DNA from: Nocardia iowensis
GTDB taxonomy: Bacteria > Actinomycetota > Actinomycetes > Mycobacteriales > Mycobacteriaceae
Reading direction: 5' to 3'
Assembly: GCF_019222765.1 (NCBI RefSeq)
Contig: NZ_CP078145.1
Coordinates: forward strand, 2,356,001 to 2,420,000
DNA length: 64,000 bases
Below, in pieces: positions 39,912 to 49,023 of this stretch (positions are counted from its first letter, which is position 1; every line of letters begins with the position of its first letter). Position numbers and translations under genes: made by a program. A model generated the notes under the pieces. The model was given only the letters and a program-made list of their open reading frames with translations. It made no database searches and was not told where the DNA came from.

Positions 39912-40871
39912 TTAGTTGTCGGTGCGGCCCTCGCCGAGGTACCAGTCGGGCTCGCCGGTGGTAGGGAGGTCGTGCAGTTTGTCAGGGTTGCGGACGACAT
40001 TGATGGCGACGATGCGTCCGTCGTCGATGGTGAAAGAGAAGACGCCGGTGTGGTTTCCGTCGAAGACGACGAGGCCGGGGGTGCCGTTGACCAGCACGGC
40101 GCGGCCCCACGCGCCAGCCGCGGACGGTGCGTGGTACCAGCCGAGCAGCATCTTCGCGATGAGCTCCGCGCCGTGCACCGGCTGCCGGATCGCGGGGACC
40201 TTGCCGCCACCGTCGGCGGTGAGGCTGACATTGGCGTCGAGCACGCCGAGCAGCGCGCTGAGATCGCCGGAGCGCCAAGCGACCGCGAAGGCGGAGACGA
40301 CCTTCTCCTGCTCGTCCGGCGAGGCGGGGAAGCGGGGCGTGCCGTCTTCGACGCGCTTGCGGGCGCGCGAGGCGAGCTGCCGCACGGCCGCCGGAGTGCG
40401 GCCGACCACCTCGGCGACCTCCGGGCCGGTCATGCCGAATACGTCCTGGAGGACGAACGCGGTGCGCTCGGCCGGTGACAGCGATTCGAGGACCACCAGC
40501 AGCGCGGTGGTGACCCGCTCGTCCTGGGTGATCCGGTCCGCGGGGTCGTCCCAGCTGGTGACCTCAGGCTCCGGCAGCCATTCGCCGACATACTGCTCAC
40601 GGCGGGCGCGCGCCGACCCGAGCTGGTCCAGCGCCAGGCGCCCGGTGACCGTGCTGAGCCAGGCGCGCAGGTTCTCGATCTGGCCCGCGGTCCCCGCCTC
40701 GTGCTGGCGCTGCAGCCGCAGCCACGCCTCCTGCACCACGTCGTCCGCGTCCGTGAGGCTGCCCAGCGTGCTGTAGGCGAGTCTGCGCAGATACGGCCGG
40801 TGCTCCTCGAACCGCCGAGCCAGTTCGGCCTGGTCGAGGGGTTCAGAGGTAGAAGGCTGTTCGGATGTCAC
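39912..40871 (-). CDS. ECF sigma factor, ECF41/SigJ type
   Basis: RNA polymerase sigma-70 factor of 319 residues. Sigma2 (about 20-90; YSTLGSLTDADDVVQEAWLR given in part as TDADDVVQEAWLR), the linker WLPEP, sigma4 (about 125-185; LSPAERTAFVLQDVFGM) and a SnoaL-like C-terminal domain ending in VVRNPDKL, the motif of ECF41 factors in which the extension controls activity instead of an anti-sigma protein. The carboxymuconolactone decarboxylase or oxidoreductase gene that usually adjoins ECF41 factors is absent here. Confidence 0.88.
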   Translation of the reverse strand: MTSEQPSTSEPLDQAELARRFEEHRPYLRRLAYSTLGSLTDADDVVQEAWLRLQRQHEAGTAGQIENLRAWLSTVTGRLALDQLGSARARREQYVGEWLPEPEVTSWDDPADRITQDERVTTALLVVLESLSPAERTAFVLQDVFGMTGPEVAEVVGRTPAAVRQLASRARKRVEDGTPRFPASPDEQEKVVSAFAVAWRSGDLSALLGVLDANVSLTADGGGKVPAIRQPVHGAELIAKMLLGWYHAPSAAGAWGRAVLVNGTPGLVVFDGNHTGVFSFTIDDGRIVAINVVRNPDKLHDLPTTGEPDWYLGEGRTDN

Positions 40872-41113
40872 TGCTGTTCGCCGTTCGGTCGTTCCGCCCC
40901 GCCGGGGGCGCGAGTCATGGGTACGTCACCAGGTTGACGACGCAGGACCTCAGAGTGTGACACGCTGCGACCCCTCCTCCTTCCACGCCCGCCATCAGGT
41001 GGGGTTGGGGGATCGGCCGAGAGGTCCGCAGCTATGCGCGGTTGATCACGGAAGGTGTAGGCGATGGGCGGGCGAACGGAGTGGGAGTCGGGGACACCCG
41101 ATAGTCTCGGCGG

Positions 41114-42055
41114 GTGCAGAAGGGGACCTCGACCGCGGCTGGTCTGGTGCTGGGGTTTGTGCTCGATCGGGTGGTGGGGGATCCGCGTCGGTGGCATCCG
41201 GTGGCTGGATTCGGTTCGGCGGCAGGTGCGCTCGAATCGGTAACGTATGCCGATCGGCGAAGCGCCGGGGTGGTGCACGAGGTGGTGTTGGTGGGGGCGG
41301 TGATCGGTCTCGGAGTCGGGGTTCGTGGGGGTGGGATACCGGTGACCGCGTTGGCGACCTGGACTGTGCTCGGCGGACGCAGCCTCGCGCGCGCGGGCAG
41401 GGAGATGGCCGATCGGCTCGAGGTCGGGGACCTGACCGGTGCGCGGGCTCTGTTGCCTTCGCTGTGCGGGCGTGACCCCGAAGCGCTCGACGCGGACGGA
41501 TTGGCCCGCGCCGCACTGGAATCCATTGCCGAGAACACCTCCGACGCAACGGTGGCACCGCTGGTGTGGGGCGCGATCGCGGGAGTGCCCGGCCTGCTCG
41601 GCTACCGGGCGATCAACACCCTCGACGCCATGATCGGCTACCGCAACGACCGCTACCGCCAGTTCGGCTGGGCCGCCGCCCGCATCGACGACCTGGCCAA
41701 CCTGCTGCCCGCTCGCCTGACCGGACTGCTCACGGCCGCGCTCGCCCCGCTCGTCGGCGGCCGCCCCGCCACCGCCCTGCGCGCGTGGCGCCGCGACGCC
41801 GCGAAACACCCCAGCCCCAACGCCGGGGTGGTCGAGGCATCCATGGCAGGTGCCCTCGGTGTTCGCCTCGGCGGTCGCACCCAGTACCGCCACGGCACCG
41901 AACTGCGCCCAACTCTCGGCGACGGCCCCGCCCCGACAGTCGCGGATCTCCATCGCGCCGTACGGATGTCGGAGTCGGTGCAATGGGCATCGCTCGCGGT
42001 CGCGGCGCTCTGGTCGATCACGGGTTTCGCGGGTCAGTCGCGGCCGCGGCCGTAG
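41114..42055 (+). CDS. cobD: adenosylcobinamide-phosphate synthase CobD/CbiB
   Basis: Membrane enzyme that attaches the aminopropanol arm to adenosylcobyric acid in cobalamin synthesis. 313 residues with GFVLDRVVGDPRRWHPVAGFG, ESIAENTSDATVAPL, YRAINTLDAMIGYRN and PSPNAGVVEASMAGALGV. Several hydrophobic segments. GTG start. The 3' end overlaps the convergent SURF1 gene by 22 bases. It lies beside SURF1 and ptpA as in M. tuberculosis (Rv2234-Rv2236c). Confidence 0.9.
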   Translation: MQKGTSTAAGLVLGFVLDRVVGDPRRWHPVAGFGSAAGALESVTYADRRSAGVVHEVVLVGAVIGLGVGVRGGGIPVTALATWTVLGGRSLARAGREMADRLEVGDLTGARALLPSLCGRDPEALDADGLARAALESIAENTSDATVAPLVWGAIAGVPGLLGYRAINTLDAMIGYRNDRYRQFGWAAARIDDLANLLPARLTGLLTAALAPLVGGRPATALRAWRRDAAKHPSPNAGVVEASMAGALGVRLGGRTQYRHGTELRPTLGDGPAPTVADLHRAVRMSESVQWASLAVAALWSITGFAGQSRPRP

Positions 42056-42936
42056 CGGTCGGCTAGGCGCGCTTCGGTTGTCTTGGTGGCGGTGGGAGTG
42101 GGTTGGGCCGCCTGGTCGTCAGCTGGTTCGCTTGTGGTCACCGGCTCGGCGGGTTTGGTTGTGGCACCGGCCTTTTCTCTCCGGCGCTCGCGGATTTCGG
42201 CGTAGACGAAGTAGCCGAGGCCGAGGGGGGCCATGATGCCGAAGGCCAGCCATTGGAGGCCGTAGGAGAGGTAGGGGCCCGCGTCGAGTTGGGGGAGGGG
42301 GGTGGGGGTGAAGGCGCCGGGCTGGTCCTTGTCCAATTGGAGGTAGCCGCCACGTTCGCCGGTGGGGATGGGGGTGAGTGGCTGTTGCAGGACCGCCGCT
42401 GCCTGGGTGGTGTCGATCGAGTACACCTGCCGGTAGCCGTCTTGGACGGACGGATCCTTGCCGGGCGTCACGCCTTCCGACATCCGGACGCGGGCCTCGA
42501 GGCGCTGTGATCCGGCGGGCGGGTCGGGGATCTGCGGCGGACGGGAGCCGTCTACCGCCGACACCAGCCCTCGATCGATGAGCAGGAGTCGCCCGTCGTC
42601 CAGCCGGAACACACCGAGCACAGAGTAGCCCGGGGCGCCGTCGAGGTGGCGCAGCCGGACCAGCATCGTCGAGTCCGGCAGGTAGGTGCCGGAGGCGGTG
42701 ACCTTGCGCCATTCGGTGTGCGCGTCGTCCGTGCTTGGCCCGGCGAGGACGGTGGTGATGTCGACCGGGTCGGCGCGCACCGAGTCGGCGATCAACTGGT
42801 TGCGATGCGAGGTGCTCGTGTTCTTGCCGAGCTGCCACGGCGCGAGCACCGTGAAACACAGGTACGCGAACGCGGCGACCAGCACCGCGAGGATCACCCA
42901 ACTGGGACGCAGCAGAAAAGTGAGTCGGCGCATCAT
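42034..42936 (-). CDS. SURF1 family cytochrome oxidase biogenesis protein
   Basis: 300 residues with an N-terminal transmembrane helix (about 11-35, ending PWQLGKN), a large extracytoplasmic domain (about 40-225) and a second helix (about 228-250; YGLQWLAFGIMAPLGLGYFV), the classic SURF1 topology. It then has a charged Pro/Thr-rich cytosolic tail. Assists cytochrome c oxidase assembly. The ATG at 42936 (MMRRLTFLL) is chosen; a longer frame is unsupported. Confidence 0.87.
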   Translation of the reverse strand: MMRRLTFLLRPSWVILAVLVAAFAYLCFTVLAPWQLGKNTSTSHRNQLIADSVRADPVDITTVLAGPSTDDAHTEWRKVTASGTYLPDSTMLVRLRHLDGAPGYSVLGVFRLDDGRLLLIDRGLVSAVDGSRPPQIPDPPAGSQRLEARVRMSEGVTPGKDPSVQDGYRQVYSIDTTQAAAVLQQPLTPIPTGERGGYLQLDKDQPGAFTPTPLPQLDAGPYLSYGLQWLAFGIMAPLGLGYFVYAEIRERRREKAGATTKPAEPVTTSEPADDQAAQPTPTATKTTEARLADRYGRGRD

Positions 42937-43039
42937 CGGAGTCCGTCGCAAGCAGGTTCGGTCGCGGTGCGGAGGCCGGGCCGGTGGGTGGAGTGCACCG
43001 TCAGGAGCATCCAGCTGGGGTGTATCGAGAAGGGTCGCA

Positions 43040-43561
43040 TCATGCGCGCCTGTGCCGGGTGGGATCGGGCGGCTCAGCGGCCGGTTCGCCGAGCGCGTCG
43101 CGCACCCAGTCGAGCAGTCCGGGCATTGCCGCCTCGATCTGATCGCGGACCAATTCGAAGTCCGCGGTGTCGCCGTAGTACGGGTCCGGCACGTCGGGCC
43201 CGTCGGCGGCCGGGTCGAAACTGCGTAGCAGCCTGCGCCGATCCGACGGCACACCGAGGCGGGCGAGTTCGCGCTCGTGCGAGGTGTCCAGGGCGATCAG
43301 CAGGTCGGCGTCGTGATGGTCGGCGCCGAGGGCAGCGGCGATGTGCCTGGTCGCGTAGCCGTATTTGCGCAACGTGGCGTTGGTGCGCGAGTCGGCGTCG
43401 TCGCCGACATGCCATGCACCGGTGCCCGCGCTGCTCACCCGCACCCGATCGGCCAGTCCGGCCCGGGACAGGTGCATCGCGAAGATCTTCTCCGCCATCG
43501 GAGAACGGCAGATATTGCCGGTACAGACGAACGACACGTGCAGCTCACCCACGACAGCCAT
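43040..43561 (-). CDS. ptpA: low molecular weight protein-tyrosine phosphatase PtpA
   Basis: 173 residues. The signature C-x5-R is CTGNICRS and the general acid loop is DPYYGDT. In M. tuberculosis PtpA is secreted into macrophages; here only the phosphatase fold can be stated. It lies upstream of SURF1 on the same strand (103 bases apart), as in Rv2234-Rv2235. The tyrosine kinase gene ptkA, adjacent in M. tuberculosis, is not present. Confidence 0.88.
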   Translation of the reverse strand: MAVVGELHVSFVCTGNICRSPMAEKIFAMHLSRAGLADRVRVSSAGTGAWHVGDDADSRTNATLRKYGYATRHIAAALGADHHDADLLIALDTSHERELARLGVPSDRRRLLRSFDPAADGPDVPDPYYGDTADFELVRDQIEAAMPGLLDWVRDALGEPAAEPPDPTRHRRA

Positions 43562-43605
43562 TCTGGCCGGTCGTCCTACGGGGCCGCCACGTAGGGTGTG
43601 ATCTC

Positions 43606-44643
43606 GTGCCCGAGGACAGCGTCGATCGCGCTTTACTGCGCCACCACGGCGACGTGGACGCGCGCCCTGGCATGCTCGACTTCGCGGTGAACGTGCAGGG
43701 CAGCGCGCCGCCGGACTGGTTGCGGCAGCGACTGGCGGCCCGGCTGGACGGGCTCGGCCGGTATCCGAGCGCCGAGGAAGCGGACGCGGCCCGCCGTGCC
43801 GTCGCGGCCCGGCACGGTCGCCGCCCGGAGGAGGTGCTGCTGCTGGCCGGGGCGGCCGAGGGTTTCGCCATGCTGCCCAGACTCGCCCCGCGCCTGGCCG
43901 CCGTGCTCCACCCGTCGTTCACCGAACCGGAACTGGCATTGCGTGCGGCCGATGTTGCGGTGACGCGAGTGCTGCTCGAACCGCCCTACACACTCGACCC
44001 GGAAACCGTTCCCGCCGACGCCGACCTCGTAGTGCTCGGCAACCCGACCAATCCCACCTCGGTCCTGCACCCCGCCGGAGCGATCCACGCGCTGCGCCGA
44101 CCAGGCCGGATCATCGTGGTGGACGAGGCCTTCGCCGACGCGGTGCCGGGCGAACCCGAGTCGCTCGCCGGATTCACCGCACCCGACCTGCTGGTCCTGC
44201 GCAGCCTCACCAAGACCTGGGCCCTCGCCGGGCTCCGCTGCGGCTATTTCCTCGGCGACCCGGAACTCCTGTCCCGCCTGAACCGCGGCCGGGCCCACTG
44301 GCCACTCGGCACCCTGCAACTGGAGGCGATCACCGCCACCGCCGAACCCGCGGCGGTCGCGGAGGAACAGCGGCGCGCCCTCGGCATCGCCACCGAACGG
44401 GCCGCGATGATCGCCCGGCTGACCGAACTCGGCGTGCACGTGCACACTCCGGCCGCCGCGCCGTTCCTGCTGCTCCGTGTCCCCGACGGTGAGCTGCTTC
44501 GGAAACACCTGGTGGACAAGGGCATTGCCGTCCGCCGCGCCGATACCTTCCCCGGCCTGGGGCCGAACCACCTGCGCGTCGCGGTGCGCGGCGGCACGGA
44601 GGTGGATCAGCTGATCGAGGGGATCCGGACGGCGGGCCTTTAG
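43606..44643 (+). CDS. cobC: CobC-like PLP aminotransferase (threonine-phosphate decarboxylase type)
   Basis: Class I/II pyridoxal-phosphate enzyme of 345 residues, probably making aminopropanol phosphate for the cobalamin side chain or acting as a histidinol-phosphate-type aminotransferase. Seen: MLDFAVNVQGSAPPDWL, VLGNPTNPTSVLHP, VDEAFADAVPGE and the PLP-Lys in LRSLTKTWALAGLRCGY. GTG start at 43606. Divergent from ptpA and near cobD, equivalent to Rv2231c. Confidence 0.85.
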   Translation: MPEDSVDRALLRHHGDVDARPGMLDFAVNVQGSAPPDWLRQRLAARLDGLGRYPSAEEADAARRAVAARHGRRPEEVLLLAGAAEGFAMLPRLAPRLAAVLHPSFTEPELALRAADVAVTRVLLEPPYTLDPETVPADADLVVLGNPTNPTSVLHPAGAIHALRRPGRIIVVDEAFADAVPGEPESLAGFTAPDLLVLRSLTKTWALAGLRCGYFLGDPELLSRLNRGRAHWPLGTLQLEAITATAEPAAVAEEQRRALGIATERAAMIARLTELGVHVHTPAAAPFLLLRVPDGELLRKHLVDKGIAVRRADTFPGLGPNHLRVAVRGGTEVDQLIEGIRTAGL

Positions 44644-44701
44644 CGATGGAGAACAGAAAAGCGTTGCGACAGTGCATGAGCGGATCAGAGGAGGGTGAAC
44701 G

Positions 44702-45823
44702 ATGACCACGCTGGCAGATCTCATCGAAGTGCTCGACGCGGCCTACCCGCCACAGCTGGCCGAGTCGTGGGACTCGGTCGGGCTGGTCGCCGGTGATCCG
44801 GCCGACGAGGTGACCCGGGTGCTGTTCGCGGTCGACGCGACGGCGGGCGTCGTCGATGAGGCGATCGACTGGCGGGCACAGGCTTTGGTCGTGCACCACC
44901 CGCTGCTGTTGCGCGGCGTCGACACCGTCGCGGCCGACACTCCCAAAGGTGCACTGCTGCACCGGCTCATCCGTTCCGGCTGCGCCTTGTTCACCGCGCA
45001 CACCAACGCGGATTCCGCCGACCCTGGTGTCTCCGATGCGCTGGCCGCAGCGCTCGGCCTCACCGTCACCGGTCCGATCGATGCGAAACCCGAAGCTCCG
45101 GTGGACAACTGGGTGGTCCAGGTGCCCCGTTCGCACACCGACGCGGTGCTGGCGGCCTTGTTCGCCGCTGGCGCGGGCGGCAGCGGCGACTACCGCGACT
45201 GCGCACTGCGGGTGCCCGCGGTGGGTCAGTTCCGGCCGATGTCGCAAGCTAATCCATCGGTCGGCGCGCTCGGCGAACTCCAGCATGTCGACGAGGAACG
45301 CGTCGAGGTGATCGCCCCGCCTGGCGCGCGCGCCGCCATCCTGTCCGCCCTGCGCGCCGCCCACCCCTACGAGGATCCCGCTTACCACATCACCGAACGG
45401 GCCCTGTTGCCGTCGGCCGTCGGCATCGGCCGCGTCGGCACCTTGGCGGCGCCGGAGTCGTTGCGCGCGTTCACCGATCGGGTGGCCGCCGCCTTACCGC
45501 CTACCGCATGGGGTGTCCGTGCGGCAGGCGACCCGGACCGCACCATCTACACGGTTGCCGTCTGCGGCGGCGCGGGCGATTCCTACCTGAACGCGGTGGC
45601 CCGCCGCGGCGTCGACGCCTACGTCACCGCGGATCTGCGCCATCATCCGGTCGACGAGCACCTCCGCAATGGCGGTCCAGCTCTGGTCGACGCCGCCCAC
45701 TGGGCAACCGAATTCCCTTGGTGCGCACAGGCGGAACGAGTTGTCCGAGCCGGGCTGCCCGAGCTGGAGACGCGAGTTTCGACGCTGCGTACCGATCCGT
45801 GGACCGTCAGCGCGCCCAGCTGA
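44702..45823 (+). CDS. NIF3-like dinuclear metal-centre protein
   Basis: 373 residues, the NIF3/DUF34 family with an inserted PII-like domain (about 135-240). Metal ligands are in [18 protein letters not shown] and, near the C-terminus, [10 protein letters not shown] and [11 protein letters not shown]. Hexameric rings are known in the family; one proposed role is GTP cyclohydrolase I-like or NAD-related repair chemistry. ATG at 44702 behind GAGGAGG. Equivalent to Rv2230c. Confidence 0.88.
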   Translation: MTTLADLIEVLDAAYPPQLAESWDSVGLVAGDPADEVTRVLFAVDATAGVVDEAIDWRAQALVVHHPLLLRGVDTVAADTPKGALLHRLIRSGCALFTAHTNADSADPGVSDALAAALGLTVTGPIDAKPEAPVDNWVVQVPRSHTDAVLAALFAAGAGGSGDYRDCALRVPAVGQFRPMSQANPSVGALGELQHVDEERVEVIAPPGARAAILSALRAAHPYEDPAYHITERALLPSAVGIGRVGTLAAPESLRAFTDRVAAALPPTAWGVRAAGDPDRTIYTVAVCGGAGDSYLNAVARRGVDAYVTADLRHHPVDEHLRNGGPALVDAAHWATEFPWCAQAERVVRAGLPELETRVSTLRTDPWTVSAPS

Positions 45824-45909
45824 TTCGGCTTGTCAGCGTCTCCGGTCTGTCAGCGCGCCTGGTCAATCCGGTCTGTCAGCGCGGCCAGCCGACGTCGTAG
45901 TCGCGGCGG

Positions 45910-46209
45910 TTACGCCGGCCACTGCTTATCGCCACCGGTGGCCGCGGGCTGCTGCCAGCCCGGCATGTTCTCGGCCTGTGCCCGCCCCAGCAACTCGTCG
46001 ACCTGCTGCGCCGCGATGCTCGACTCGGTACCGCACCATGTGCACTGCAGGGAATGCTTGGTGCTCAACGGAATCAGCGGTACGAAGAACAGCGTGAATT
46101 TGGTGACCATTTTGTGCAGTACATGGGCCGCCGGATTGCCGCAATTCCCGCACACCAATGTGAGCACGGCGAGCCGCTGCACATCTCGACGCCAACCAAA
46201 GATCAACAC
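45910..46209 (-). CDS. zinc-ribbon membrane-associated small protein
   Basis: 99 residues: LIFGWRRD at the start, a zinc ribbon with CGNCGN and CTWCGT, a hydrophobic stretch between (KFTLFFVPLIPLS) and a polar tail. The arrangement is that of a conserved actinobacterial zinc-ribbon family of unknown role. The C-x2-C pairs suggest one zinc ion. Confidence 0.78.
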   Translation of the reverse strand: MLIFGWRRDVQRLAVLTLVCGNCGNPAAHVLHKMVTKFTLFFVPLIPLSTKHSLQCTWCGTESSIAAQQVDELLGRAQAENMPGWQQPAATGGDKQWPA

Positions 46210-46346
46210 GGAATACCCCCGGAAAATCGAACTCTTATGCCTAAACCTTACCGCCGCTGCGGCGTGTCTCGGCGTGTCTGCCGGATTGGTTTGTGCGCGG
46301 GGCGGTTTCCGCGAGTCGACCGGCGTTCCGGGGGTACAACTACCGC

Positions 46347-46988
46347 ATGAATTTCCCGGTGAACTTCGGCTTCGTCCAGATCGGGTTGATCCTGCTCATC
46401 GTGGTCGGGCTCGCGCTGCTCATCTCCGGACTGGTGCTGGCGCGCCGGGTCGGGATGCGGGCGCTGATCCTGCGCGGCGGCAGCGGGCTGGTGCTGGTGC
46501 TGGCCGCGGTGCTGCTGCTGTGGGTGGCGACGCTGATGCAGACCTACCTCGGGTTGACCGGCGAAATCAAGGCGGCGCATGTGGTGGCCAAGCAGGTGGA
46601 GGGCCAGGAGCATCTGCTCGATATCGAACTCACCCTCTTCGGCGACGACCAGCAGGATGAGCAGCGCCTGAAGTACCAGGTCGAGGGCGACACCTGGGTG
46701 CTCCAGGCAGGGATCGTCGAGTTGGAGCCCTGGGTGAACGCGCTCGGCTTCCACTCCGGGTACAAGATCAGCAGGTTGTACGGCCAGCGTTTGGACGGCG
46801 TTGCCACTACGCAGAACCAGATCTTCCTCAACGGCGGCGACCGGGACTTCTTCGACGACATGCGGAAGGGTCGATGGTGGACGGAGCCGTTCGTGCGCTC
46901 CGCCTACGGCAACGCGGTGATCGCCGTCCCCGGTGAATACGACGTCTTCGTCTCCCGGGACGCCATCAAGACCCGCGCGCCGGCCTAG
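46347..46988 (+). CDS. membrane protein of unknown function
   Basis: 213 residues with two transmembrane helices (about 8-29 and 38-60) and a soluble domain after them (LDIELTLFGDDQQDEQRLKY given in part as LDIELTLFGDD; GYKISRLYGQRLDGV; GEYDVFVSRDAI). Similar mycobacterial proteins have been labelled cation or multidrug efflux proteins without evidence. Start at 46347 by the onset of the hydrophobic helix. Not recognised further. Confidence 0.7.
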   Translation: MNFPVNFGFVQIGLILLIVVGLALLISGLVLARRVGMRALILRGGSGLVLVLAAVLLLWVATLMQTYLGLTGEIKAAHVVAKQVEGQEHLLDIELTLFGDDQQDEQRLKYQVEGDTWVLQAGIVELEPWVNALGFHSGYKISRLYGQRLDGVATTQNQIFLNGGDRDFFDDMRKGRWWTEPFVRSAYGNAVIAVPGEYDVFVSRDAIKTRAPA

Positions 46989-47096
46989 CGGGCCCGGCTC
47001 GGCCGCACCGATTGGTGCGGCATCGGTCAGCGCGGGCAGGCAGGCGGGGTACGGTTGAACACCGACCCATCCATAGCGTCCAGGAGTTTGTCCGCG

Positions 47097-47834
47097 TTGA
47101 ATGTCGAACCACCGATCCAGGCCAAGCTGCTCCAGCTGGCCGCTGTCGACGCCGAGCTGAATCGGATCGCGCACCGCCGCACCGTGCTGCCCGAACAGCA
47201 GGAGGTGGCCCGGCTGGAGGCCGAGCGTAACGCGCACAAGGATGCCGCCGTCGCCGTACAGATCATGCTCGACGACCTCGACCGCGACATCCGCAAGCTG
47301 GAAGGCGAAGTCGACGCCGTCCGCAAGCGCGAGGAACGCGACAAGAGCATGCTGACCGCCGGAACGGTGAACGCCAAACAGCTTTCGGAGATCCAGCACG
47401 AACTGGGCAGCCTGGAACGCAGGCGCTCGGTGCTGGAGGACGAACTGCTCGAGGTGATGGAGCGCCGCGAAGCCTCCGCCGACGACTACCAGCACGCGGG
47501 CGCCCGGCTGGACAAGACCGAGCAGCAACTGGCCGACGCGCAAACCCAGCGGGACGAGGCCCTGGCCGATCTCGAGGTGGCACAGGGTCGTTGCGACGCC
47601 GACCGGGCCAAGCTGATCTCGCTGTTCCCGGCCGACCTGATGGCGATCTACGACCGGCAGACCGCCCAGCACGGCGTCGGTGCGGCGCTGTTGCAGGCCC
47701 GTCGCTGTGGCGCGTGCCGGATCGAACTGGACCGCGGCGAGATCGCCCGGATCGCGAAGACCGCGCCGGACGTGGTCGTGCGTTGCCCGGAGTGTGGCGC
47801 GATCCTCGTGCGCACCAAGGAATCGGGGCTGTGA
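47097..47834 (+). CDS. coiled-coil C4 zinc-ribbon protein (CdsZ-like, DUF164)
   Basis: 245 residues: a long antiparallel coiled coil (about 10-180, many KLEGEVDAVRKREERD-like heptads) and a C-terminal zinc ribbon (RRCGACRIEL, then RCPECGAILVR). Equivalent to M. tuberculosis Rv2229c and related to the CdsZ family, members of which may act as nucleic-acid or ribosome-associated factors. The TTG at 47097 behind AGGAG is chosen from family starts. The next gene starts 43 bases downstream. Confidence 0.82.
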   Translation: MNVEPPIQAKLLQLAAVDAELNRIAHRRTVLPEQQEVARLEAERNAHKDAAVAVQIMLDDLDRDIRKLEGEVDAVRKREERDKSMLTAGTVNAKQLSEIQHELGSLERRRSVLEDELLEVMERREASADDYQHAGARLDKTEQQLADAQTQRDEALADLEVAQGRCDADRAKLISLFPADLMAIYDRQTAQHGVGAALLQARRCGACRIELDRGEIARIAKTAPDVVVRCPECGAILVRTKESGL

Positions 47835-47877
47835 GCTCGGCTGTGCGGGTGACCACGCGCGCGCGGCGGGGGCTGCG

Positions 47878-49023
47878 GTGAGTGAGCCCGAGGTGATCGT
47901 CGAGGCCGACGGCGGTTCGCGGGGCAATCCCGGACCGGCGGGCTACGGCGCCGTCGTCTACTCCGCCGATCATGTGCGCGTCCTCGCCGAACGCCGTGAA
48001 TTCATCGGCATCGCCACCAACAATGTCGCCGAATATCGCGGCCTCATCGCCGGTTTGGAGGCGGCCGCCGAACTCGGCGCCCGCATCGTCACGGTGCGGA
48101 TGGATTCCAAGCTGGTCGTCGAGCAGATGTCCGGTCGCTGGAAGGTCAAGCACGCGGCCATGGTTCCGCTCGCCGACCGGGCCCGCAGGTTGGTCGCCGG
48201 TTTCGAGCGGGTGAGCTTCACCTGGATACCGCGGGCCGAGAATTCGCATGCCGACCAACTGGCTAACGCGGCCATGGACGACGCCACCCTCGTCGACGAG
48301 GTACGTGCCGCCCGTGATACCGAAACACCGTTGGCCACAACGATTCCGGAGGATCCGGTCGTCTCCGCGGTCGCCGCGCAACCCGCTCCCGGCTGGACCG
48401 GCGCCACCGGCCGCCCGACCCGGTTGTTGCTCTTACGGCACGGTCAGACCGAACTCTCTGTGCAACGCCGCTATTCGGGCCGCGGCAACCCGCCACTGAC
48501 CGAGCTCGGCCGGGAACAGGCCGCGCGGGCCGCGAAAATGCTTGCCGCCAAAGGCGATATCACCGCTGTGCTGTCCTCGCCGCTGAGCCGGGCCCGCGAC
48601 ACCGCCGAGGCCGCCGCCACCGCGCTGGACGCACCGCTCACCGTGCTGGACGGCCTCATCGAGACCGATTTCGGTGACTGGGAGGGCTTGACCTTCCTGG
48701 AGGCGGCGCAGCGCGACCCGGAGTTGCACGCCCGCTGGCTCGGCGATCCTTCGCTGCCCGCCCCGGGCGGGGAGAGTTTCGACGCGGTGCGCGAGCGGGT
48801 GGACACGGTCCGTCGCGACCTGGTCTCGCGGTATCCCGGTGCGAACCTGGTGCTGGTCAGCCATGTGACGCCGATCAAGACGTTGTTGCAGCTCGCGCTC
48901 GGTGTTGGGCCGTCCCTGCTGTACCGGTTGCATCTGGATCTGGCGTCGCTGTCGATCGCGGAGTTCTATCCCGACGGCGGGTCGTCGGTGCGCTTGGTGA
49001 ACGACACGTCGTACCTGTCTTAG
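47878..49023 (+). CDS. bifunctional RNase H / histidine acid phosphatase
   Basis: 381 residues. The N-terminal RNase HI domain (1 to about 135) has ADGGSRGNPGPAG, NNVAEYRGL, MDSKLVVEQMSG and SHADQLAN, covering the D-E-D-D metal site. The C-terminal histidine phosphatase (about 180-375) has LLLLRHGQTE and VLVSHVTPIK. Equivalent to Rv2228c, where RNase H acts on RNA/DNA hybrids and the phosphatase resembles CobC alpha-ribazole phosphatase. GTG start behind GGGGG. Its place after cobalamin genes suits a ribazole phosphatase role. Confidence 0.9.
   Translation: MSEPEVIVEADGGSRGNPGPAGYGAVVYSADHVRVLAERREFIGIATNNVAEYRGLIAGLEAAAELGARIVTVRMDSKLVVEQMSGRWKVKHAAMVPLADRARRLVAGFERVSFTWIPRAENSHADQLANAAMDDATLVDEVRAARDTETPLATTIPEDPVVSAVAAQPAPGWTGATGRPTRLLLLRHGQTELSVQRRYSGRGNPPLTELGREQAARAAKMLAAKGDITAVLSSPLSRARDTAEAAATALDAPLTVLDGLIETDFGDWEGLTFLEAAQRDPELHARWLGDPSLPAPGGESFDAVRERVDTVRRDLVSRYPGANLVLVSHVTPIKTLLQLALGVGPSLLYRLHLDLASLSIAEFYPDGGSSVRLVNDTSYLS

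Noticed and set aside
42646..43605. Long 5' extension of the cobC-like gene
   Set aside because: It runs through SURF1 and ptpA on the opposite strand and lacks homology; homology starts after the GTG at 43606.
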